46,646 nucleotides of DNA, from positions 179,547-226,192 of the forward strand of contig JH155412.1 of NCBI GenBank assembly GCA_000226015.1, given 5' to 3'. Source of the DNA: Mnemiopsis leidyi. Its lineage: Eukaryota; Ctenophora; Tentaculata; Lobata; Bolinopsidae. This document shows positions 1-12,200 of this stretch, piece by piece. Numbering within the stretch: position 1 is the stretch's first letter; the number at the start of each line of letters is the position of its first letter. Under the pieces are notes generated by a model. That model had not been told where the DNA came from. It did not search any database and saw nothing but the letters and a program-made list of their open reading frames with translations. The translations under genes were made by a program, and so were the position numbers.

Positions 1-726
1 ACTACATCTCTGATCCAAATGAAAAATTATTGGCCGGAAACTGAACACTGCGTTCGACCTGTTGGATGTTCTTTTTGTTTTACTGTTAGCACGTTATCTT
101 TACAATATTTGACAATGCCGCTGACATTGCGTACAGTTAGAACCATGCACTATAGGTCACTTAGCATAATGTAGTTTAATGATATCAAAAACCCAAAAAT
201 GCGATCCCAGATCCGATGTGTTTCACCATTCTTATAAAGTTTTGGCTAAGACTTTTATTGTATCGTGGGCTATTGCCGTGTCCGAAGCAGTTCAAGGGTG
301 CGGAAGAAGCATGAAGCAATCCCATCCGTCGTCTGGCTGTAAACATTTGGCATGGTGATGGCTCAGATTTGCTAATCAACGGTATCAATGATCAACAGTA
401 ATTTGTTTGTAGCTAAAAGTTGCTGCTCTCTTCAGTCTTCCTTTAGGGTTAACGGCAGGGCTTGTTAATGTAAGGATTGGTTGAACAAAATATATCATCC
501 TTTATATTGCCATATCATTTGGTTAGATTGGGCACCCTGAAATAAGAAATGGATTCTTCAAGAAGCATCCTGTGATACTTCTCCCAAATGCCTCATTTCA
601 GATGTTAAATTAGTTACTATATTCGATTGTGTCACAAACTCAATTTTCTAATTCAAATTCAAATTTTGCTTATAGTGCAATCTCGATTATACTAATTTAT
701 GGATTTATACCCCTAGAAATCAGAAT
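1..726. other. Left-edge non-coding stretch
   Basis: AT-rich sequence before the TMCO1 start codon. It must hold the TMCO1 promoter and 5'UTR, but I see no clear TATA box. Short open frames on either strand (for example 185-388 on the - strand) lack a recognisable product or codon pattern. Confidence 0.5.
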
Positions 727-2446
727 ATGTTTGCAGACACTCTACTAATTGTGGCCATATCTATCTGCACTGCCCTGTTTGCAGAGGGTTTGTATACCAT
801 TCATGAATGTTTATTTAAAATGCTTTAAAATTAATTAATTGTTAATGCTTCATCAACTTTTTTCCACACACAGAAACACCTCACACCATCTTCATGCTCG
901 CCAAAAAAATTTACGGCTGATTCCTGCTTCAACATTTACATATTCTGGGATATTGCTGGTCCAAGTTTCATATGTTCCATAAAATTACTGTCTGGTACAG
1001 TCCTTTCCACTTTTATCTCTATTTGCATCCATTGAAATAATTGCAAACTGAAGGCAAGCACTTGCCACACCTGATGCTTAAATGTTGTTTGAATCATTAG
1101 CCAGAACCACCCATGTTGTCCTCTATTTGCATAAACATTTTTTCTCAATTCATATTTTTCCTGATTGTTAATTAACCCTCAAACTCACCTTCTTGTGTTT
1201 CACTTATATCTTAATCATTTCCATAGGACGCAAAGTTAAAATTGCAGTTCAATTTATGCTACCATAAATCAAAATTTCTCTACTTGTTTCCGTGTTGAAG
1301 TGATGCTATGTTACTTTGGTAAAATAGCATCGTGGAAAATATGGTGAATTTTGAGCAATTTCGCCATATCCTCCTAAACCAAATTTTTCCAAGTTGTTGA
1401 TAAACCCGCCATAACAATCCCAAGTAAAGCAATTGAATTAAGAGTAAGTTTTCATCTATTAGCTTAGTAACATGTTATCAATTATTACCCAGGAGTTACT
1501 TACATTTTGGTTTATCGAACTGAGAAATACAAAAAACTGAAGGCGAGTATTGAAAAGCAGACCAAAAAACGTAAGTTTTCCCTAATGGCAGATTTTTGCC
1601 CCAGCATACCTACTCATCTTGTTTTACCTACTCTAATGTTCATTTAATGTAGAATTTGATGTTAAGAAATATTGAGAAATATTTGATGTTAAGAAATATT
1701 ATAATTTCAATTACAATTACAAGAAGTATGAACAAGCAAACCATCTAAATTCATGTGACATCAATTGAGTGTTGAGCACCATATTTTCAGTCGACAAGAA
1801 AAAAGAAACAGTGACAGACATAAGTAGACAGCCAGGTCACAAGAAGAAAATCGAAAAGGAAGAGGAGAGACTAAAGAGTGAGAAGAGGGATTTGAGCTAT
1901 GTTAAAATGCAGTCAATGTTTGTCATAGGCTTTATATTCACATCACTAATGGGAATGTTTAATTCTATGTAAGTATACTATTGAAAAGTCACTATTTTTA
2001 TCTAATTGCTTTACTGACCTACCTTTTCATTGGTGAATTTACTTAAGGTATCAAATAGTATGAAATGTAACCATGTTTTTTCAGATTTGATGGGCGAGTT
2101 GTTGGTAAATTACCCTTCACCCCTATCTCTTTTCTGCAAGGAATTTCTCATCGTAACCTAGCTGGAGATGATTATACTGATTGCAGTTTCATTTTCCTTT
2201 ACATCCTATGCACCATGAGCATAAGACAGGTAGTGCTGTACAGTAAATTTTTTTCTGGAAAGAGGAATTGGAGACATTATGATTTATTTCTTGAACAATT
2301 TATGCATTACTTCTGTCTGGGTTTGCAAAAAAATCTTACACATAACATTTCAGAACATACAGAAAATGTTGGGCTTTGCTCCCTCAAGAGCGGTTAGCAA
2401 AGTTGGTGGCATTTTTACTCCCCCTGCTAGCTTTAAACAGAACTAG
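727..2446 (+). CDS. TMCO1: TMCO1, ER calcium load-activated channel / translocon-associated protein
   Basis: Five exons: 727-787, 1493-1570, 1791-1968, 2085-2229 and 2354-2446. All introns are GT-AG and the phases are consistent, giving 184 residues (human form 188). The N-terminus MFADTLLIVAISICTALFAEG is the first membrane segment. A charged coiled coil follows (KKKETVTD, KKKIEKEEERLK), then a second hydrophobic segment ending in LMGMFNSIFDGRVV. Next come the conserved PFTP and SHRNLAGDD(Y)TDCSFIF blocks and a third segment ending in CTMSIRQ; the tail NIQKMLGFAPSRA matches the family. In other animals TMCO1 sits in the ER membrane, releases calcium when stores are overfilled, and is part of the multipass-protein translocon. 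AATAAA at 2798-2803 is a plausible poly(A) signal. Identity is very secure; exon edges rest on splice signals and phase. Confidence 0.96.
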
Positions 2447-3216
2447 ACACTGAATTAACTGTTATTTAGTATTTGGGGTATGAAATGGGTAAAAATCATT
2501 TTGTTTTGGAACCAAATGCTTACTAATCAATTGCTGAGTTGCAATAATCTCTTTATTACTCAATTTGACAGCTTAAAATGTATATCAATTGTTAAGAATT
2601 TTCTTTTAAATGTTACATAAAATTAAGAAAACAACATGTTTTAACCAATATACAAGTTGACTCCAATATGCTTACAGTTGATGCATTTCCATGCTTTGTG
2701 TTTAAGCATGGACAAATGTTCATAATCTTCACCTATCACCTATGTTTCAATACCTTTTTGGTTGTGTAATTCTCTGCTTGCTTAAACTTACAAAAATAAT
2801 AAAATTCACAAACATAAAACAAGATAAACGAAAAAGTTTCAGTATTTTCTGTACTCAGAAACAAACTACTGTCTAGCTATCTTGCACTGCCACTACTTTG
2901 AATGCTACAGAGAACTGTTTTATCCTATAAATGATTTAAAGTATTGAAATTATATAGCTTAACATTTGTTATGGTGTTGATATTTGGCATTATTACGTTA
3001 TATTGTGATGCAGACGTTTCATTTGCATGTAGTAAATTACAGGTTACAATATTCAGGTTTAAATCTTATTTATATCAGGTAATTCATTACATTCCATCCC
3101 AGCATTCAAAATGCTTATTAAACTGATTATACTATACTGTTCGGTACTTAATATGTTTATCTCAAACGAATTTTATAAATTAACAAGCGTTTTATGAATA
3201 ACAAAAAAACTTGCAG
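2447..3216. other. Intergenic: TMCO1 3'UTR and upstream region of the RING gene
   Basis: AT-rich, with AATAAA at 2798-2803 and no coding signal. A splice acceptor (ttgcag, 3211-3216) lies 5 bp before the next ATG. An untranslated or very short coding 5' exon of the RING gene therefore probably lies in here, but I could not place it. Confidence 0.5.
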
Positions 3217-3221
3217 GATAT

Positions 3222-4586
3222 ATGATTTCAAGTGATGTGAGTGATCTAGCAAGTGAACAACTCGCACGCCGACTGCAAGAAGAGGAGGATCAACTAGCTG
3301 CATACCAACTTCAACATCGCTTCAACCACAGTCCAGCTAGATTAAACAGGGCTTCAACTCATGCTGTAAACATCCAACCTGGTCCTTCTGTAGTTCCTGC
3401 TAGGTTTTACGTAACATCCGATGAAGATGGGGACGAGGAGGATGTCCGAGAGTTGAGTTTTGTGCAGCTCAGTGATGACGACATGTCTGACAGAGCAATT
3501 CCAATGTCCCCTGAAACTGACCAGCTTGTAAGTGATGCTTTGAACACAGCTTTTAGGGGCCCTTCTTCTGCTACTGCTAACCAGACTGACGACGAAGTTG
3601 TTATATTAGATGATTCTGCTGTGGAAGATAATCGACCTAGCCGACAAAATCCTCGGACTTCCTCTGAGGATTCGTCTGATAATATTGTTTGGTCTGTTGG
3701 TCGATCTACAAGATCACAAACAAATGGTACAATAAGTTCAAGTATCGTCATAACGAACAACAGTCAAGCCCCCAGTGCCAACACACGCTCAAGAACCAGA
3801 AACAATCAGAACAGAGGACGAAGCTCCAACTCTAGATCGCCCAATACTAGACCATCCAACTCCACCACGACAAGAGGTCTCAATTCCCAGACTGTACATG
3901 TTGTAGACCAGAGAAGCTCCACCAATGCAAGAGGTAGACCAGCTGGCAGACAACAACCCGATAGTAATGGCAGGGGTAATAACTCCAACTCAGATAATCA
4001 GCCATCTACGTCTTCAGGTCAGAGAGGTCGCCCATCTCGGAACCTCTTTAACAGCATCCAGCATGGCCGTGGTAGACACAACATTTCTTCTCGGGTAATT
4101 CTTAACGGAATTCCAGTTATGGACTTCCAGAATGGAATGCCATTCTTTTCTAACGGGGTACCTGTTCCCCCTGATCTGTTACAAGGAAGAACTGGAGGTA
4201 CACACTGGTGGGCCCATCAAGGTCTTAGAGGCCCTGGCAGAAGTGGTGTACACATGATTTTTGGTCAGGGTTCAGATAATATGACATATGAGCAGATGAT
4301 AGCTCTTGACGATGATATCTCTTTAGAGCCAGGCCAGGGTTTATCAAAACATGATATTTCTCAGTTTACACTAACTCAGTCGTACAAGAGGGCTGACAAT
4401 CCTACCGGAGAAGACGACAAATCTAGTTGCAATATTTGCCTCAGTGAGTTTGACGAGGGGGAGAAGATACGAACTCTGCCATGTTTCCATTCTTTTCACT
4501 GCAATTGCATTGATAATTGGCTTAACAGAAAAGCTGAGTGCCCAGTCTGTCGATCGTCGGTGGAGCCCCAGTCCATGAGCCCCTGA
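3222..4586 (+). CDS. RING-H2 E3 ubiquitin ligase with SUMO-interaction-like motifs
   Basis: A single open exon of 454 residues. The C-terminal RING-H2 finger (about 403-444) starts CNICLSEF and shows the full C-C-C-H-H-C-C-C ligand order, including LPCFHSFHCNCIDNWL and CPVCR. The RING should recruit an E2 and transfer ubiquitin. Near the N-terminus, SEQLARRLQEEEDQL (about 11-25) resembles a ubiquitin-interacting helix of the MIU type. VVILDDS (126-132) and FVQLSDDD (80-87) match the hydrophobic core plus acidic flank of SUMO-interacting motifs. About 140-300 is Ser/Asn/Arg-rich and disordered. The layout recalls Arkadia/RNF111 and RLIM-like nuclear ligases, but I cannot assign an orthologue. 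An acceptor just before the ATG implies an upstream 5' exon. AATAAA at 4961-4966. RING identity is certain; the SUMO link is inferred from motifs. Confidence 0.93.
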   Translation: MISSDVSDLASEQLARRLQEEEDQLAAYQLQHRFNHSPARLNRASTHAVNIQPGPSVVPARFYVTSDEDGDEEDVRELSFVQLSDDDMSDRAIPMSPETDQLVSDALNTAFRGPSSATANQTDDEVVILDDSAVEDNRPSRQNPRTSSEDSSDNIVWSVGRSTRSQTNGTISSSIVITNNSQAPSANTRSRTRNNQNRGRSSNSRSPNTRPSNSTTTRGLNSQTVHVVDQRSSTNARGRPAGRQQPDSNGRGNNSNSDNQPSTSSGQRGRPSRNLFNSIQHGRGRHNISSRVILNGIPVMDFQNGMPFFSNGVPVPPDLLQGRTGGTHWWAHQGLRGPGRSGVHMIFGQGSDNMTYEQMIALDDDISLEPGQGLSKHDISQFTLTQSYKRADNPTGEDDKSSCNICLSEFDEGEKIRTLPCFHSFHCNCIDNWLNRKAECPVCRSSVEPQSMSP

Positions 4587-5294
4587 TTCCTGCTGTTTCG
4601 TGTCTGATAAGCCAGATCAAGTGTAAATATTTTGAAATTTGGTATTAAGTGTAAGGTTCTATGTTGAAAATTGACTCAATGAATGTTTTTACATCTGCGT
4701 TATGGATAAATTTGATATCGGTATTTTGAGCATAAAAAATTGCATTCATCAAATTCTTCGATCGGAGTTACTGTAAATAATATTAAAAACCTTCAAGTGA
4801 AAGTTGTGGACTATTTTGTTTGGGTTAGGAGGCAGCCTGATTTTTTATAATTCTCGGTCTTTTTTTCCTTTTTATTGAAAATTCATTAAATTGTTTTTAA
4901 AACCCGTTTTCATATTTAACTTTGATATTAGAATCATAGTTACATATATATTCATATTTGAATAAAGTTTCGATTATCGATATATTGTTCATGTTACAAT
5001 GAGAATGATTTTTTGTTAAAGTTTGGTTGTTATTATCGTATTCAAACAGAGGTTTCATTGAATTTCTTCTAATATCTCTTATCTCCTCTATGCAATGGAT
5101 ATTGGATACTTTAAATTGCCCAAAAAATGTTACCTTTATCTTTATTAAACTTAAGAGTGTCCAAGTTCAACCTAAGACACACCCCAAACTAAACACAGTA
5201 CCTTTAGAAACTGCTGAGATAATGTTTTACCTGCTAGCCCATGACAAGGATGTGACAGTGAGGACAGTCCCTCCTCCTCCTGTTAAACCAGACC
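4587..5294. other. Intergenic: RING gene 3'UTR and AKAP17A upstream region
   Basis: Strongly AT-rich 3'UTR-like sequence with AATAAA at 4961-4966, followed by the presumed AKAP17A promoter and 5'UTR. The open frame at 5027-5326 runs through the AKAP17A start in another frame and has no family similarity. Confidence 0.5.
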
Positions 5295-8266
5295 ATGGAC
5301 CAGGCCAGGTTTCCAGATTGTGTTAAATTGTTGGATCATCTCGGTCTGTACCTCAGAGACCATGCTAAAGTAAGAATACTGGTTATCAGCGAGATGGGAG
5401 AGCCACTAGTTGATGTTAACAGGTAGGTACAGATGTTATATAGGTGATATTATCTTTCTCTTTATCCGAGTGTGCAGTACTCGGTGGCATGGGTCGTATT
5501 TTAACTTTTAGACAGATTCGAGGACAGATTAAAAAAGCTTGAGAAAAACCAGTTATCTTCTTCAGTTGGGAGGTGATGGAGAAGTTGCACAAGTTGGCTG
5601 AACCAGAGAGGTTTACGCACATCCGCCTTCAGAAGAGTCCTGCTCTGGAGTTCCTCTTGTTTGAGGGCCTCTTTCAGGACCGGGAGATCATGAGCTATGT
5701 TATCAGGTTAACTTCTCAATTTTTGGAATTGCCATCTTTAACTCTACAATACGTCTTCAATAATGCAATGATGCGTGAGAAACTGCACATTTTGTTTCAT
5801 TTAGAAGACCTAAGATTAGGCCTTACTTCGTATTTATAGGAATACGAACAACACTAAGTTTAAAGCGCAAGGCAGCAATGTGATCTTAACTGTAAAGATA
5901 AAGGAGGACGCTTATGACTACCCCACAGTAGATGAATGGGAAACTTACTTCAAAACAATTAACGGTAAATACTCTCATTCATTGTACTGATTTTCACTGA
6001 CTATTATACGATTCGGCTTGGAGAAAGTTTTGAAGGATACTTATTTAGGAGACACTTTGATGGCAGTATCTGACTAACATCTCCAAGTAAAGTAACTCTC
6101 CACCAACTGTTTCTCTCTGTCAGGCAAAAAGAACTGGTCAGAATGTATTCCGGGGGAGCGTGCTGACACTGTTATCATCAAGAACCTGCCCACCAAGTGG
6201 TTCTCTCTTGACTCCAACAATCCTAAACCTTGTGAACGGTTCCTCAAAGATGCTCTAGCAGTCTATGGAACTATCAGAAAAGTAGGGCATCTTGTATGGT
6301 CGTGTAACCGAGCAACTCATTTTGAATTGTCACTTGTCAAAAGTTTTGTCTTGGTATGGATGTCAAATAAACTTGACAGCAATATTATTTAGATATTGAG
6401 GCAATGACTTAAGACCTGATTTTAAAACCTAGACTGTTCAGGTGGACTATGAGGACTGTGTGGAGGACGGTGAGTTAGGGGACGATATCACAGCTCTTGG
6501 TAACCAGTTTGGCATACCTCTCACCTTCAACGCTTACATTCAGGTTTGTTGTGAGCTATTTTTATTGCTCAATTAAATACCCTATTTTTATACCTCAAGT
6601 CTATACTGGTAAACCCCAGCTGTTCATATTATATCCCAATCTCCAAGTGTTGATCTACCAGAAGTTTTCTCCGAGCTCTCAGTGAAGTATCAGTGATGAT
6701 TGTTTGTCCCTGATCTGAGGTGCTCGGTACATTGAACTGTGTTATGATGAGCAGAGGAGCTGAGTTTGACCCTCTGTACAGATGCGACACAGACAAACAT
6801 AGCTGCGAAGATCAATGTTGTTACTTCGAATGTAGCCATTAGACTGAACTGTTTTGAAATAGTTATAGTGGTGTTTGTAGTCAAAGGTCTCAAACTAGTT
6901 ATAGTTTTAAGGTCTGCTAAGAAGATAATTCCTGCCAAATTCGGCACGCTAACACAAACATTTTTCTTTCTCTTCAGTATCAGAACTACGCCCACTTTAA
7001 AGCTGCGATGGCAGGGCTGAAGGGAAAACAACTGATGAGACTGTTTCCTGGACAGAAGCCTACTTTTTCTCCCTTTGTCGTGGACTACGATAGAACCGGC
7101 TTTATGACTGATAAAACTCACAAAATGAGGTATTTGAAATATATCTTATGTTTAATCCCTATCTTTGTTTTAAATGTTTTAAATGTTTTTTTTCTAAATT
7201 GGTCTTATATTTTGTTGGTGTGTAAAATCGATAGCAGAAATTGAAAAATTCCCTGTGTGAGACGATTTTAGTAATCGTGCGTTTTTCAGGAAACTTGAGC
7301 GCGAAAGGCTCGCTGAAGAGGCCAAGAGGAAACACGAAGCATACATGAGGCAGCAGAACGAATTGATGAAACAGCAAATAGAGAAAAGACAGCGGAAGAA
7401 AAGAAAGTTGGAGGAAAAAAAGATGGAGGAATCGAGAAGAAGATCGTCAAAAGGGCCTAAGAAAAAGAAGAAAAAGTCAGGCATCGATAAGAGCGAGATT
7501 AAACAGATTGAAAGTTTAGAGGACGAGTGTAAGCAGGTGAATTATAAAACACGTATATTTGGTGACACGTATATTCGGTAACGCGTATATTTGGTAAAAT
7601 CTATATTCGGTTATGTACTGTACTTATATTTGGTAACTTTTTGTTTCGGATATTCGATAACGTATTGTCACATTTATTTGGTAACAAATTGTTGCGTATA
7701 TTTGGTAACGTTTTGTCATATATATTTGGTATCATATTTTCACGCACATTTTGGTAACATATTTGCACGTATTTTTACGTATATTTGGTTACGTATTTTC
7801 ACGTTTTTTGGTAACATCACATTCATATAAATCTTAATCAGGTTGCTGCTAAATTGTTAAAAGGAATTCTTATAAAAGTCGCAGCAGTAGAGCGAGAAAG
7901 GTTACTTAAACAGAGAGAAGATGTTCTGAAGAGGTACAGCGAGCACAAGAAGAGACAAGAAGAAGAACAGAAGATGGTGGAAGAAGACAAGGTGAGTAGA
8001 AAATATTCGATCTAATTTGTCCTAAGTGCAAATTTTCATTAAAAAGATGTTTTTCTTGTAAATTATGCCGATGTAATTGGCTAAATTCCTGATAATAATC
8101 AAGCCTGCTGATGTGTAAAAACTTGTTACAGGCTAAGAACGTTGAAGCGATGAGAGCGCGAGAGAAAGAGTTAAAGGACAGATTAATGAAAAAGTTCAAG
8201 CAATTTGAAGAAAAGAAACAGAAGACACACGACAAAATTCAGAAGAAGAAACATATTATAATATGA
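5295..8266 (+). CDS. AKAP17A: AKAP17A (XE7 / SFRS17A) homologue lacking the RS tail
   Basis: Nine exons: 5295-5422, 5566-5706, 5840-5964, 6124-6281, 6442-6543, 6978-7129, 7290-7536, 7842-7991 and 8132-8266, giving 445 residues. WEVMEKL and RFTHIRLQKS near residue 43 match the vertebrate WEVMERL block. RADTVIIKNLPTKWFSLDS (about 142-160) matches its DTIHLEGLPCKWFAL block. About 219-269 contains YQNYAHFKAAMAGLKGKQLM, the end of the RRM-like region. From about 270 to the end the protein is a highly charged Lys/Glu/Arg coiled coil. Vertebrate AKAP17A is a nuclear speckle protein that binds PKA regulatory subunits and affects splicing. It is about 695 residues and ends in an RS-rich domain. Here the stop comes straight after the coiled coil at KKKHIII. 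AATAAA at 8311-8316 is 45 bp past the stop. The orthology is strong; the PKA-binding role is inferred. Confidence 0.93.
6685..6770 (+). ncRNA. Candidate box C/D snoRNA in an AKAP17A intron
   Basis: Inside intron 5 (6544-6977) the boxes come in the right order and spacing: C box GTGATGA (6693-6699), D' CTGA (6710-6713 or 6715-6718), C'-like ATGATGA (6744-6750) and D box CTGA (6760-6763). The C-to-D span of about 71 nt is typical. The terminal stem is weak (TCA/TGA at best) and the C'-D distance is short. I could not check for an rRNA-complementary guide. Intronic snoRNAs in housekeeping genes are common, but this could be chance. Confidence 0.22.
7548..7822 (+). repeat. Degenerate tandem repeat in AKAP17A intron 7
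   Basis: The intron between exons 7 and 8 consists of about 10-12 irregular units around a core TATATTTGGTAACG, spaced about 20-28 bp with many substitutions. It is an old minisatellite. It lies between the donor at 7537 and the acceptor at 7841, so it does not touch coding sequence. Confidence 0.75.
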
Positions 8267-9248
8267 GAAACTGTAATGTGTTTGACTTTCATTCGATTTG
8301 TTAATACTGCAATAAAAACAGAAAAGTCCTAAATTTTGATCCGGATAAATCAATCTTTAGAAATACCGCTTCCGTCCCCTTATTATACCAAGACCAATAT
8401 AAAATATTCAGCGATGTGAAGTCTCTGAGTATCTTGATTTGAATGTTTTAGAATTTAGAACTAGCTGGTTCAAGTACCTTAATCTCCCTTTCATTATCAG
8501 AATAGACAGTTTCTACAAATTTTGTAATGCCTGTCAAGCCCTATTTTAAAGTCAGTCTTGATTTCATAATCTTTAACTTTAAATCTATGATTTAAATTGA
8601 ATTCTATAATATTATAACTCATTGTGTTTTGTTTGACGTTCTTTCACCCTAAATTGAATATTGAACTGTTGAAACAACCTCTTTTCCCCAATACTAAATT
8701 ATTTCACGGCTAATGCCTTTCGGCTTTGTCTCATTAATATCCTTAGTTTTTACTTTATGGTAAAATGAAAAGAAATTCAACAATGATTCAAGGTAACAGG
8801 TAGACTATTTAAAATCGGTAACTGCACAACTCTAAACACAAGGTTATTTTTTAAGCTGAGAATCAATCGTAATTGTTGCTTAGTATTCCATTTGGTTGAG
8901 GAAGATGTACGTCAAGCTGGAAGATTCGGTTTGACTAATCTTCCTCCGATATAACTTAGATGTCAAGACGAGCGGAAATAATTCATTTATTCTTCGTACA
9001 TAAGCGACATCTACAGATACATAACTCATTAGTATGATATAATTCACAGAAAACAGCGCAATTCTATACTACACGTTACATAAACGAAATGTTGAAAGTG
9101 GTACATGAAACATACCTTTTTCGTTACGTTAAAACCAAAACAACGCTTGTACATTCATTATTATGTGCAAGACGCATAGTAAACATAAAAACATAAAAAC
9201 AGGTAAAATTAAGCGATCAAAATTGCAAGATTTCTAACACTATTTCTA
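8267..9248. other. Intergenic between AKAP17A and NASP
   Basis: AATAAA at 8311-8316 ends the AKAP17A transcript. The rest is AT-rich, with no open frame, repeat or RNA gene that I can support. The NASP promoter and 5'UTR should lie in the right half. Confidence 0.5.
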
Positions 9249-12200
9249 ATGCACGTAGAGGTTTATATCACAAGAAATGACTACCGATCACGCAGGATGG
9301 TAAGTCTAGTTCCCGTAGAAGATAACACTGGAGATGCTGGAGCTGGCACTTCCACCTCTGATGAACTTCCACCTGACCAACAGATACCCAAACTTCAACA
9401 ACAGATAAACAGACAGTTTGCTACTGACAACTACAAGGCTGCTGGTTCGTTCAACTAAATAATATTTAGTAAATATAGCGGAGATTATAAACTAGATACC
9501 TCGCTGTACCATGTACTGCAAAGATATACTTATATCGTGAAATGTACACATTAAAAAATAAAATGTATATGTACATATATGTACTCATCGAACTAAATTC
9601 ACTCCTCTCCCAGTATCCGCATGTGAGCAGCTCTGCAGTCTGATCTCTGCTAAATATGACGAACTACATGACGAGTGTGCAGAACCCTACTACCAGTACG
9701 CGACTGCGCTGCTAGAAGTGGCGCGCGACGAGAACCAAATACTGGCTAACAGTAAACTAAATGCTGGAGAGGAGGGGGATGAGGAGGGACCCGATTCTAC
9801 TGAAAGAAATGGTTCGTTGATTTTATTTTACTCCTTTTTACAGCTTTTCCTGATTAAGGAGAGATGACCAGGTATTTAGAGTTAGAGTACAAACATATTT
9901 TTGCCGGAGACATATGAAGATAGTTTTTAACACAGACAACGAAGCTGGACCATCTGAAGAGGAAGAGGGAGGAGGCGGAGGTGACGGAGACGAGGAAGAA
10001 GAAGAGGAAGAAGTTTCTTCCCTTCAGATCGCTTGGGAAGTTTTAGAACTTTCCAGAATAATCTACTCGCGACATGAATCAACAGATGCTCAGAGAAAAC
10101 TCGCTAAAGTCAAGATAAAACTTGGAGAGGTCTGTGAAGTTTATCGATTCGACTACTATTTTTTGACTCAAATACTCCATGGAATGCTCAACAAGCTATG
10201 GCATAATGCAATGTATTGATGTGACTATCAGGGTACTAGAACCTGACCATTTATCTTTCTCAATCCTAGCGGACTACATTATTTCACATCTGTCCTAGGT
10301 TTGTATGGAGAACGAGAAGCTAGATGAAGCTATTGTTCACTTCACTGAGGCCATAGAACACTTCAAGAAATGTGGGGAGGAACCAGATTCTAGGTACGTA
10401 TGTTGCTCGTCTGTTTTTGTGTCATCTGTTTTGTCTGTTTATGTGTCGGATTGTCATTTCCAATATTCCAGAATTTTGTAAAATGAACCATCTCCAGGGA
10501 AATAAGTTCTACATACTACATGATGGGCTTGTCTGCAAGTTTGGACCAGAAATACGAGGATGCTATCAAACATTTCTCTCAGTGCAGCCAACTCATGGCA
10601 TCCCAAATATCCAAGTTACAAGTGAGTGATATTTAGAAAGGATTAGTTTATACTTTATTAAAGCCAGCCTGGTTATCCCCAACCTACATGTCCAGCCCCT
10701 ATTTCTTCTTCTCATAGAAACATGCACGTGCATTACAACATACAACAATCAGGGATCGGATAGTGACTCGTTACGAGAGATGAAAGTGGAGGTTGATAAG
10801 ATGGTGTCTGATTGCAAAGACTCGCTCAAACAGTTGGAACAGTACCGTAAACTTATACCTACCCAGGTAATTGGAGAGGAATTTATTTTATTGTTTACTC
10901 GACTTTTATAAATAAACTCTTTGACTATGGAGCTGAAGTACCAACTCCTCTAGTATTTTAAAATCCAGACCTTTAACATCAAGTAGAGCACATTGTTTAC
11001 AATCTATCTATCAGAGTACTGCAGCTGTAGCAGCAGCCGGAGCAGCAGGAGCTAGTGGTAGTTGCGACTCCTCCTCCTCCTCTAGTGCACCTCATCCAGC
11101 CTTCTCCTCCTCCACCTCCTCCCCCTCCTCTTCCACCTTACCTTCCTCATCAGTATTCCCCACTTCCTCCAACTCTGCCCCTGTCTCCAACATCTCACAC
11201 TTAGTCCGGAAAAGACCTGTATCTCAGCCTGTTCAGCCCATGTCTCATACCGCTCCCTCCTCTACCAGTGAAATCAGCGCTAAACTAAGTGGTTTGTTGG
11301 ATTTTATTTGGGAGGAGTCACAGATTTAAACCAATCAGAAGCCATAAAGCACCGTTTTCTAGCTTTTTATTGGTTAAAACCCTCCCAAAATACCTTTCTC
11401 TATTTGTCTCGAAATTCTTCATTCTTGCGAGTTTAAATCTCAAAGTTAGATTAGGAAAAATGAATACAATGCATAATTATTGTGTACTTGATATAATTTC
11501 TCTGTCAGTATATTACAAGTTACAACTTCACTGTCATTTTTGACACACCAGGCAAAACATTTCAGTCACATGCAAGTATAAATTGTCTGAAAATATCTAA
11601 AATTTCAGTGAAACCGACAGTCAGAGTATCCCCCATTGTGAGCAGCTCTACCTCACCCGGCCCTCAACACACGGACAGACAGACAAACGGACAGACAAAC
11701 GGACAGACACGCACACAGCCCGCCAGCACGTCCAGTAGCGTGATAACGTCAAGTAACGGCGTGGCCCGCCAGCGGGCAGTCGTGCAGTCTAGTGAGGCCC
11801 AGTCCAGTGGGACACCAGCTCATGCGGTCTTTCCTACAAGCTCTGTCAACAGTGAGTTTTTTAGGTTTTGGGGCAAGTTTATATAGCATAACTTTTACAT
11901 AGCAGAGTCAGACCAAAACTGAGTTAACTCGGCACATTTATTCTTACTCATTGATTTACATACATTTACATACATATACACAATATAATAATTGCGAAAG
12001 AAACTGCTCCCTTACCATGCTTTATATTTTACAGATCAAAGAAATGGTGTCAGTTCAACGACTGCATTAGAAAGTAGATTAGCTGGTTCTACCAGCGGTT
12101 TTGGCGGAGGGTTTGCTGCATCCACGTCCAGCCTTCAGGCAAGGCCCGCTGCCTCCACCACCGCTGCCTCCACCACCGCTGCCTCCACCACTGCTGCCCC

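Noticed and set aside
10740..10752. NASP exon 6 starting at the earlier acceptor before AAACATGCACG
   Set aside because: That reading frame reaches a stop within about 20 codons. The acceptor at 10752 keeps the frame open and matches the NASP layout.
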